Of a stretch of 64,000 nt of DNA, positions 56,178 through 64,000 are shown piece after piece. The notes below the pieces were generated by a model. The model had not been told where the DNA came from and ran no database searches. It saw only the letters and a list, made by a program, of their open reading frames with translations. The translations under genes were made by a program, and so were the position numbers. The stretch's first letter is position 1. The number at the start of each line of letters is the position of its first letter. The DNA comes from Mantis religiosa (Eukaryota > Arthropoda > Insecta > Mantodea > Mantidae): contig CM060955.1 of NCBI GenBank assembly GCA_030765055.1, forward strand, positions 158,757,243-158,821,242, in the 5' to 3' direction.

Positions 56178-57464
56178 CGAGGGGTGTTGTAAAGTTTTAA
56201 CTATCACCCTTTAAAAATGTGATAGAGAGTTTGTGTTGATATATGTTTGTTAGTCCTTCTCTACGTAGTCAACATCCAGATTTACACATTTTTCCCAGCG
56301 TTTCTTGACCTTCCCAATACCTTGATTGCATACTTCTACAGAATTCGCAGAATTCGCTTTAAACCATTCTTCCACTTCATTAATGACGTCATTTGTGTTG
56401 TCAAATCGGCGACCACGCAACGGATTCTTTACTTCCGGGAACCAGAAAAAGTCACTTGGTACGAGATCGGGCGAATAAGACGTATGCTGTAAGCTCTCAA
56501 AGCCACATTCACTTGTTTTGTCAACTACAACTTGAGATGAATGAGCTGGTGCATTGTCAGACAGAAGACGAACAACTTTGGAGAACATACCTCGTCGTTT
56601 CTTAATCAGAGCTTCTCGTAACTTGTCTAGAAGATTGCAGTAGTATCTGTCAGTGATGGTTTGACCCTTGGCAAGATAATCTGTAAGGATGACTCCACGA
56701 CAGTCCCAGAAAACTGAAAGCATGACGTTCCCAGCTAACTTTTGCATCTTTGCCCTTTTGGGAGTGGGGAATCGACATGTTTCCATTCCATGCTCATGGT
56801 TTTTGTCTCTGGATCATATTGATAGATCCAGGATTCATCCATGATCACCAGACGATCAAAAAAATCATCTTCATCCTGCTCCAACAGCATCAACATTTGT
56901 TTTGGAAGGTCACGCCATGTTTGCTTTTGGAAAGGGGTTAGCAAACGTGGAACCCACCCTGCAGATACCTTAGACATGTGCAGTTCGTTATGAATAATTT
57001 TCCACACACTACCATAACTAAGATGTGTCTCATTCATGATCATTTGGATGGTTGCTCGTCTGTCTTCCAGTATTAAACACTCCACTTTCTTCGCTGTGAC
57101 AGCTGACGGTCTACCAGTTCTTGGCTCATCTGTCAGGGACATGTGACCAGTTTGAAAATTCATTTTCTACCTCACAATAGTGCCATACGTTGGACAATCA
57201 TTTCCATAAACAGCCGTCATCTCATCATGGATTTCCCGGGCACTTTTGCCCTTCAAATGCAGGAACTTGATCACACTACGAGCCTCAATTTTCTCCATCT
57301 TACACCTCAGTCACTTCTGGCACTCACTGTAAAAAACTAAAAGAACCCAAATCACTGAAACTGCCAATATTATGTCCCGAGGGATCAGTGATGACACTGA
57401 AACATTTTCATTACTCTAGCATAAAAACTACCGGGTGATACTTAAAACTTTACGACATCCCCTG
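56178..57464 (-). mobile_element. Mariner element, nearly complete, intronic
   Basis: 1287 bp flanked by TA (56176-56177 and 57465-57466). The termini start CGAGGGGTGTTGTAAAGTTT (left) and, on the complement, CAGGGGATGTCGTAAAGTTT (right). It carries a transposase with only two visible lesions. It lies antisense within the transporter intron. Confidence 0.93.
56250..57298 (-). pseudogene. Mariner transposase with one stop and one frameshift
   Basis: ATG at 57298; MEKIEARSVIKFLHLKGKSA, REIHDEMTAVYGND form the first HTH. An in-frame TAG follows GTIVR at about 57163-57168. Then SLTDEPRTGRPSAVTAKKVE (linker), HLSYGSVWKIIHNEL (second HTH), MSKVSAGWVPRLLTPFQKQ, and VIMDESWIYQYDPETK with the first catalytic Asp (the family usually has TGDE; here IMDE). 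A frameshift falls near 56740-56780. Downstream are VMLSVFWDCRGVILTDYLAK, RLLSDNAPAHSSQV (second Asp), YSPDLVPSDFFWFPE (third Asp, 34 residues on) and KKRWEKCVNLDVDYVEK. Family-typical length. Confidence 0.92.
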
Positions 57465-57466
57465 TA

Positions 57467-58220
57467 TGCAATTCACATACTTTTGATAATAACTTAAAAC
57501 TTCACATAATTTCCTATTTATCACCACTAGATACCAATCTTTGTAAAATAATATTGCTAAAGCTATTGAAATATACTTACAGTTGTATTTGAAAGTGCCA
57601 CATGCACTGGGCCATCGGAAGCATTGTACTGGAAATGATTATAGCCCTGTCCTTACTTGCATCTATTATTCATTTAATTTGGTCCTCTTCGGATCTTTCG
57701 TTTTATTTCTTCCTCCCAGAGGATATAGGCCCCTAGCAGCCTATCTACATTTACCTTAACCTTTGGGACGGGGAAGAAGAACATGGTTTCGTTTCGATTC
57801 AGAAGGCCTCTTGAATATGCAAATTTTGGGTGGAATAAAAATCTATCTTCTCTACCTTATTACTGCGTGATAGTCAAAGTAAAAATTAATGGTAGTTACT
57901 TTGCGAAAAGCTGTCGTACAATATTCAATTTCCATCCACAAAGTAAATCTAGGAACCTGTTCTGCAGCACAATTGTGTTTTGTTTTCCTTCACGTAGTGA
58001 ATTATAGCTTTATAATTTAGTCCAAGCAAAGGCAGATTTGTCTTCAGCATGTCACTGGCAAACAATTCTTCAAAATAACCAAGAAACACAAAAATCTTTT
58101 TCTCTAGATATAGGTTATCATTAAGGAGACCCAGATAATGAACTGAAAATCCGATGTTTCGAACTAAATATTTGATATTTTGTTTTCAGTAATAAAAACT
58201 TCGCATTTTTTATATTTAAA
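57467..58220. other. Intronic spacer, nothing recognised
   Basis: No repeat, exon or RNA is recognised in this part of the transporter intron. Confidence 0.4.
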
Positions 58221-58224
58221 ATAT

Positions 58225-58721
58225 TGTGACTTTGTGGGTTCGTGAAATTAAACGTCCAGATGCACAAACTCAGAATGTTCCTTATTTCCACCGAATTACA
58301 GTTGGTACACTTGCCGATTACATAGAATTACGTAGCGCACACAATTACAATCCACCAGTTCGTCTGTCACAGGTCCACTCCACACTCACAATTACGTACA
58401 ACTCCTCTGAAACACGTACACAGTCTTCCAGTCCGTTCGCTAGCACTGCGCTCTTCACGGCTGCTCGCCAAGAACTGACTGACTCGTCCACTGCATCCCT
58501 TATATAGGAAGATCGCTGTTTCTGGAAGTTTCGCGGCGCGGAACATCGTCCCGATTGTTCCAGGCGTCAGGGGGAGGGGAAAGAGACGGTACAGTGTCTA
58601 GTGACACTTTCCTAACCATCCCCTATGTTAGCGCTACAAGATAAATGGGCGGGCGTGGTCTTAATGCCTCCTGTCCCCTACCCAGCTCAAGTTGGTCGTA
58701 CCTTCCGATAGTTGGTTGACA
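58225..58721 (-). mobile_element. Solo LTR (gypsy-like family), copy 2
   Basis: 497 bp from TGTGAC to GTTGACA with a perfect 4-bp target duplication atat on each side (58221-58224 and 58722-58725). On the minus strand it has a TATA box (CCTATATAAGG, complement of 58498-58508) and ends aacccacaaagtcaca like the LTRs at 11046 and 40652. No internal sequence adjoins, so LTR-LTR recombination removed gag-pol. It lies antisense in the transporter intron and could carry promoter activity. Confidence 0.88.
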
Positions 58722-58854
58722 ATATTACAGGTAATTTTTTATTCTGCAACGTTTTTAAATGTATCAGTAACCATTTAAACATCTATTAAATTCTATTTCC
58801 TTTGGAAATAATTATTTCTTCCACACTAGTCATGTGTAGCTAAGGATTGGATGA

Positions 58855-59110
58855 ATACAGCCAGATTGAAAAGTTCAATGTCATAGCCGGGATTTGAACC
58901 ACGGATCTCCCGCTCTCCGTACGGTTGCCCTAAACCACTGAGCTACTATGGCCAACGTGCAGACATGGCATTAAATTCTCCAACTGACACGTATGTATCC
59001 TGGTAGACCACTAGGGGTTCTGATATGCTATGGGACACGCACCTTTTGTGGCGACTTACTATGTTGTAAGTACTTAAGTCCCAGGCTTCATAGTTACACC
59101 ACTATGTTAT
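58855..59110 (-). mobile_element. tRNA-derived SINE family 3, copy 2
   Basis: Minus strand: agtcgccacaaaaggtgcgt, cccctagtggtctaccagga, then ggccatagtagctcagtggt (A-box), cggagagcgggagatccgtg, ggttcaaatcccggctatga (B-box), ending ttgaacttttcaatctggct. Same layout as 55030-55290. The complement of ccgggatttgaaccacgg is not a working tRNA because the acceptor stems do not pair. Confidence 0.82.
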
Positions 59111-59178
59111 TCAGTCAGTTGGAGAATTTAAAGTCATGTCGGCATGTTTTTTAAATTTTTATATCTAAAATATATTTA

Positions 59179-60080
59179 TGAGGGCTGTTCAATAAAGAAT
59201 GATCATAATTTTTACGGTCATAATTTTTCGCACTAAAATTCAATCTTATTATATTCTGTTAGCTTAATATGAAACAAACACGCCGTAGTAGTTTCATTGT
59301 TGGTACTCCTGATTCCCGCCTGTGAGAAGCAGGACATCTTCAGTATCGCCTACCGCTGCAATGGAGGTAACATGCAGTTAACGTTGATGTTAGAGGAAGA
59401 TCCGGAGATTCTTTCAAACGTAATCACTGCTGGTGAAACTTGGCTACATCATTTTGATCCTGAGAGCAAACAGCAAAGCTCAGTGTGGAAATCTCCTTCA
59501 TCATCAACCCCCAAAAAACAAAAGTGGTTGCTTCTGATGGGAAAGTTATGGTCATCTCATTCTTTGATATTCACGTAATGGTTTATCAGCATGTTGTACC
59601 TGCACACACATCAGTAACTGGACCATACTACAGAGATGTCTTGAAAGCATTGCAAGTCCATATCAGGCGCAAAAGACCACATTTCCGTGAAGCAGGCTGG
59701 ATGCTGCATCACGATAATGTGCGGCCGCATATTGCCAATGTTGTTGTTGAATATCTTGCAAAAATCAACGTGAAGTGCATTCCTCGCCCTCCCTATAGTC
59801 CGGATTTAGTCCCACGTGACTTTTTTCTATTCCCTAACTTGAAGAAACGCCTTCGTGGTAGGCATTATCCATCATCAGAAACAGTGGTGAAGGCTGCGGA
59901 GGCGATTTTGAAGGATCTCTCAAAAATGGTTTCCAGCATGTCTTTGAAGACTGGCAGAAACGCTGGGACAAGTACATCGCATTCAGGAGAGACTATTTTG
60001 AGAAGGCCCATCAAAATTATGAGAATGAGTAAAAGTACGTTGTCAAAAAAAGTTGTGATAATTCTTTATGAACAGTATTT
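59179..60080 (+). mobile_element. Mariner element, internally deleted
   Basis: The left terminus TGAGGGCTGTTCAATAAAGA starts at 59179 after TA. The right side carries the complement of ctgttcataaagaattatca near 60061-60076, lacking the outermost bases. About 0.9 kb instead of ~1.3 kb: the DNA-binding half of the gene is gone. Same family as the 3' fragment at 13797-14187. Confidence 0.85.
59370..60032 (+). pseudogene. Mariner transposase, catalytic half only
   Basis: MQLTLMLEEDPEILSNVITA precedes GETWLHHFDPESKQQS, so the usual TGDETW is TAGETW and the first catalytic Asp is missing. A frameshift near 59530 leads to KVMVISFFDIHVMVYQHVV, RREAGW-like FREAGWMLHHDNVRPHIANV (second Asp), PPYSPDLVPRDFFLFPNLKK (third Asp) and RLRGRHYPSSETVVKAAEAI. 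A later frameshift scrambles the C-terminus. Inactive. Confidence 0.88.
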
Positions 60081-60182
60081 TTTCTTTTCCTTATTTAACC
60101 GTTTTTTAATGTTTCCGTTTATTTTAGTATCTGTTTTCTTAGTTTCACACATATACACTATACACATAAACACCCATGACCC

Positions 60183-60357
60183 TCCATGCGGCGGGACTCG
60201 AACCCGTGACCCTCTACGCGGCGGAACGCTAGAGACATACGCTCTAACGACCGTGGCTGCGAGGGCTGGCTCAATTGGTTAGAGCAACCGCACGGAAAGC
60301 GGGAGACCCGTGGTTTAAATCCCAAGCTGACATTGAACTTTTCAGTCTGGCTCTATT
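60183..60357 (+). mobile_element. Two tRNA-like segments (SINE-related)
   Basis: Minus strand at 60186-60255: gccacggtcgttagagcgta and cacgggttcgagtcccgccg resemble A- and B-boxes. Plus strand at 60262-60357: gagggctggctcaattggtt, gagcaaccgcacggaaagcg, gtggtttaaatcccaagctg, then attgaacttttcagtctggc, a family-3 SINE end. Neither forms a closed acceptor stem. Confidence 0.6.
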
Positions 60358-60820
60358 CATTTATTTTCTTTGTTTTTATAACTACATTTTGCTTCGCTTA
60401 AAAGTTCCTTGGTCAGATTGTAATGACAATACCTTTATTTGGTCTGGGTTTTGTTGAGATATGGCTTCTATAACCTGTAAATGTCAGTAAATAATGAAAT
60501 CATATTAGTTATTTTTAAATAAAACTCGCAAATAGAAAGAATCACCTATAGGGCCTTTTATTTTGTTTACACAGCAAAATCTAGGTCAAACTTGATTTGC
60601 ACAACGTGCTTACCAATGTTATCTATACCTGAAAGATGAAAACTAGTAACAGGAAAAGCTTCAAAGTTTGCAAAGAGCCTATCAATATGAGAAACTAAAC
60701 CACAAAACTTGAATATATAATTTACAATTTGACTGCTCTCTTAAGCTTGTGTTTACTTCTAACCTATTTTTGTATTCTCTATCCATTAATATAGTAAATA
60801 ATTATACGTTTTGTTTACAG

Positions 60821-61029
60821 CTAGTGTGCAGTCGGTCGCCAGTCCTATCGGCGCTTTCCTGAGCGGCCTCTTGATGGACAAATGGGGTCGACGCACATCC
60901 CTTATCGTCAGTACCATTCCGTTCACTGCCAGCTGGATCATCATGTGTTTCGCATCCAGCCACTCCGTTATTCTCTGTGCTCGTGCCATCGCTGGTTTAG
61001 CTTCAGGACTGGCAATTGCTCCAACACAG
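60821..61029 (+). CDS. Tret1-like: Facilitated trehalose/sugar transporter, exon B
   Basis: Acceptor ttgtttacag ends at 60820; with the carried-over g the exon encodes ASVQSVASPIGAFLSGLLMD, KWGRRTSLIVSTIPFTASWI, IMCFASSHSVILCARAIAGL, ASGLAIAPTQ: exactly 70 codons. It spans transmembrane helices 2-4 of an MFS sugar transporter. DKWGRR is the loop 2-3 signature (D-x2-G-R-R), and RAIAGLASG in helix 4 carries the conserved Arg and Gly of the sugar-transporter signature; APTQ precedes the usual VYxSE. The frame must be spliced at CAG|GCATGT, a GC rather than GT donor, since reading on soon meets a stop and loses similarity. Downstream exons are not recognised before 64000. Confidence 0.93.
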
Positions 61030-61607
61030 GCATGTACACAAAAACATCCGATTTCTGTCCATTCCTCACCTCGTAATTAGCCAGAACTAGCATAGGTAAA
61101 CCTATGGTTCACAACTCCAGTCGTTGGAATGAAGTCATGACATAAAGTACCCTAAAAACGGCAAGAAGTGTGCAATGGCCAGGCGTTTATTTCTTCTTGT
61201 CATTTGGTTGAAAAGAAGGGACACGTTAGGAAGTATGTGTCAATTTCGAGATGATGTTTTGGATTCCCCTCATTTTTATTTTGTTATTTTAGTTGGAATT
61301 TTGAGATGGCAGTTATACTCCTACCTTTATGGAGTTCCGCATTCAGCACCTCCGTTATTAACGTAATCATAATGCTGCCTCACAGTGCGGGACCGGGTAA
61401 GAGTTAGATTCCTTAGCCATGACCATGACCGAGGCCCTGGGGAGTGGGCGTACAGTGTTTTGGGTTTAGGAGTACTCTTTTTTATTGAGATGTGTTGCTG
61501 TGCCCGTGGGGGCTTCTATTATGTGGTCTTCGTTCATTTTCGCGTAGGGAGACAGTGGAGATGTCTTTTGGAGTCACACACTGAATGTATTTTATGTACA
61601 GTCTTCT
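61030..61607. other. Downstream intron or flank, nothing recognised
   Basis: Probably the next transporter intron. No further exon (such as one starting VYxSE) could be found. Confidence 0.4.
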
Positions 61608-62100
61608 TCAGATACGAAGATGAGTGAGTAAATATGTCGCTAAACTGGGAGTGTAAAGTGAACATTCCAATGTTCCCAACGAAATGTTCATAACAGCTCC
61701 TGCATTAATCTTGCTGAGTGAGGACAGAGAATCACTGCCCTTGTCAGGAGTCCAGGTCACTTGAGGCGAATGGCCTGTCGAGTTCTTGCAGACATGTATG
61801 TTGCGACATTCAGTTTCACAGCGCGGTTGGAATTTCTGCAGAATGACGCCTTGCATGCCCCAAAACACGGTGACCATAACGTTTGGGCTGATGGAACCGG
61901 GTTGATGAGGTGGGATATTTCCGTTCCATGGAGGATCCTTTAGATTCTGGCTGAAAGTGGTGAACCCAAATCATGCCGGTTTTGGATGCCTTGCCTTTCC
62001 TTGTTAAACTGGATTCAATTGAGTGTAGCATTCCGGGAGAAATACTGGTCACCATAATGAAGCAATTTAATTTAATGGCGAGCAAGGGTTACCACAATTG
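61608..62100 (-). pseudogene. Mariner transposase relic, central part
   Basis: Minus strand, heavily decayed: MIWVHHFQPESKGSSMERKY, then in another frame VMVTVFWGMQGVILQKFQPR, continuing ETECRNIHV. These match the HHFxPESKxxSMEWK ... VMxTVFWDxxGVILxxFxPRGET stretch between the first and second catalytic blocks of mariner transposases. The second Asp block survives only as a blurred LLTRAVILCPHS. No inverted termini are seen. Confidence 0.65.
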
Positions 62101-62481
62101 GGACGCCAATTTGATACAATAATGTTTTGTATCAAACAAAGTTCCACGTTGTCGCGACAATTTGTAACTAATATGATTGGCAAGGGTTCCACGTTGATGC
62201 TACTTTGAAGCTATCATAATGTGTGGCTCAGGGTAAAACAATGAGGTTTCTCACAGGGTATGCGTGGATGTGTGTAAGAAGGAGATTTTAATGACACTGG
62301 AATGCCCGATTCCAACTTATTTATTTACTGTTTTTTTAGAACATCTAAATTGAAGTTGCCGACCAAGGGTTACCAATATCCCTGTTTAGAGTTACTGACG
62401 GCAGAATGTTTATTACTCGATAAACTTTATTCGTTCCTCACGTATATGTGAACCGACAAATATCCAAGACAGAACAAGAGG

Positions 62482-62646
62482 ACTGCTCTAATCGCCCTCA
62501 CGCCTAGGACCGCTCTAATCGGCTCCACGCCAAAGACTCTTTTAATGGCTTCCTAGCCACGAACTGCTCTAATCGGCTCACGCCGAAGACTATTCTAATG
62601 GCTTCCTAGCCACGATCTGCTCTAATCGGCTCCACGCCGAAGACTC
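62482..62646 (+). repeat. 27/54-bp minisatellite
   Basis: Alternating half-units gctctaatcggctccacgcc and ttttaatggcttcctagcca; ctctaatcg anchors at 62485, 62512, 62567 and 62620. About three 54-bp units. Confidence 0.85.
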
Positions 62647-62649
62647 CTG

Positions 62650-64000
62650 TGCACAGCTACGCGTGTGGGTGTATATGTCACTTTCACTTTCTGAAAGCCC
62701 TCTTCATTCAACCAAAAATCTCTTTTAGAAAACTGCTAAGGACACTGTTTCTTACACTGCTTTTGTTATAACAACTTTCCCCCACAACTGCTATTCGCCT
62801 CAGCTGCCCTTGCACGTGTCGTAACAGAGAACCAACATTCCTTTGACATCCATCATGATTCTTTACTTATGGCAAACCTTAATTTCGGTATCAACAAATG
62901 GGACGAATTTCACGATGCACTTCTTCTATGGACGATCCTTTTGCCCACAAAAGTACACAACTGCACGTTGATGTGCTCGGATACAATCATGCAACACTGG
63001 CTGCCACTGACTGACCACATACCGGAGAGATATGACCTAACCTCTACGACAAGCATAGGTATGCTACTAGTTGTTGCCACAAAATGCTCACGTAATTTAC
63101 AAATGGTATAAGGAAAACAGACGTTTGTGGCTTATTTATTGATAATGGAGATAAGTGGTCATTTGCGAACCGTAATTTAAGGCGTGTATTGCAATAATTG
63201 TTCTATGGGTGAACGGCCTCTTTTTTATATTTCATTAATTCCTTGCTCAGTTTTTGAATTCCTTTAAATTGTCTAACTAGAGTAAATGGTTTTGAAACAC
63301 ACATAATAATTTAATCACGAATGACATATATCCTGAATTTTCTAGAAGTAGTCTCTGAAGTCCACTTCATTCTGGATGGCTTTTGTGTAACTAGTAAACT
63401 ATAACAGAGAGATTTAATCTTACTAAACAAAACATTTACATCTATTTTTATTTTGTGTTATTGACTTGAGTTTTTGAACACTTAAGCGTTTATTGAAGTG
63501 ATAAGTCACTATTCATTTTTTTCTGGTTGTCATGCAAAGGGAATGAATGACATTTGCCATCGCTTAGCCCTTAGCTTTTAAAAATTATTTCAATCATTTC
63601 GGTCTATTGTGTCCTTATACCTACAACGAAGTTAGTAAATTTGTAATGAAAGTTTATATCTATTAGCATAAAACTGACAGAGAATAAAGTTTCATAAGAA
63701 CAGTGAGTAGAAAGGTCAAGTATAATTGAAATTGAGTTTAACTGTTCATCGTAGCATTGTAATTTTGCTCAGAGGTCTCTCCATTAGGTTTAAGGTTCTT
63801 TTATATGCCGTAAATCTACAGCACGGGATCATCGGCTTTATTTACCTTCCGAAGGAAGCTTTCTTGATGAGTTTTACACCGGAACAATCAGTCCCTCCGG
63901 CGGGTTTGAACCCGTGTCTTTGGAAACCAGAGGCTAAAAGGTCAGAAAAATGTAACATTTGAAACCTTTGTCAAGTGATTTAGACATAGAACGTAACTAA
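62650..64000. other. No recognised feature; tRNA-like B-box near end
   Basis: Unassigned, partly AT-rich. At about 63895-63935 the complement of ggcgggtttgaacccgtgtc resembles a B-box/T-arm, another likely SINE fragment. No transporter exon is identified. Confidence 0.4.

Larger units (their letters stand above)
55532..60820 (+). other. Intron between transporter exons A and B
   Basis: 5289-bp intron with a GTAAGT donor and a TTGTTTACAG acceptor. It contains a 131-bp satellite fragment split by a SINE, a nearly complete mariner (56178-57464), a solo LTR (58225-58721), a family-3 SINE (58855-59110), a deleted mariner (59179-60080) and another tRNA-SINE piece (60254-60357). The stretches 57467-58220 and 60360-60815 hold nothing recognised. 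Confidence 0.85.

Noticed and set aside
61175..61627. Frames at 61175-61366 and 61385-61627 as the next transporter exons
   Set aside because: Neither contains the expected VYxSE continuation or MFS motifs, and no acceptor with the right phase precedes them.

Overview
This looks like about 64 kb of nuclear DNA from an insect with a large, repeat-rich genome. Supporting signs are two sugar/trehalose-transporter exons with GT/GC...AG splice signals, many mariner/Tc1 elements, Penelope-like and jockey-like retroelements, gypsy-like LTRs, and several tRNA-derived SINE families. A cockroach or other polyneopteran is my guess; the sequence does not prove it. There is no bacterial gene organisation, no CRISPR array and no operon.

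Host genes are sparse. The secure host coding sequence is two adjacent exons of an MFS sugar transporter of the Tret1 type on the + strand (55396-55531 and 60821-61029). They are separated by a 5.3-kb intron packed with transposons, and the rest of the gene lies outside the window or is unrecognised. A second, weaker candidate is a minus-strand terminal exon at 33981-34167 with a good acceptor site and an open frame.

The rest is layered mobile DNA. From left to right: a stub of a ~131-bp satellite (1-178); a mariner whose 3' coding end has expanded into ~34 copies of 85 bp (846-4560); a SINE whose body has expanded into ~18 copies of 108 bp (5286-7368); Penelope-like terminal repeats with a hammerhead-ribozyme motif around LINE debris (8700-10066); a (CA)n tract; an LTR (11046-11481); LINE and SINE debris, with a mariner 3' end at 13797-14187; a second mariner whose N-terminal helix-turn-helix coding segment has expanded into ~56 copies of 105 bp with a 14/15-monomer higher-order repeat (15430-21550); an IS630/mariner-like transposase relic (22195-23300); two inverted Harbinger-like elements (23359-24856, 26395-27373); a second SINE-body array of ~32 copies (27943-31430); a Tc1 element (32318-33877); a decayed Penelope-like reverse transcriptase (35240-36960); a LINE split by a SINE with a ~620-bp (TTCC)n tail (37440-39570); an LTR-PBS-gag junction (40502-40823); nested insertions with clear target duplications (41620-42660, 49715-50290); one intact mariner with a full 357-codon transposase (44339-45673) sitting inside an older DDE transposase relic; another decayed mariner (46882-48173); the main 131-bp satellite array (51355-54590); and the transporter exons with intronic mariners (56178-57464, 59179-60080) and a solo LTR (58225-58721).

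The unifying theme is that tandem repeats here keep arising from internal pieces of mobile elements: both ends of mariner transposase genes, the body of a SINE, the tail of a SINE, and a Harbinger coding segment. Several show higher-order periodicities, which points to unequal exchange. This is the strongest candidate for a noteworthy phenomenon in the window.
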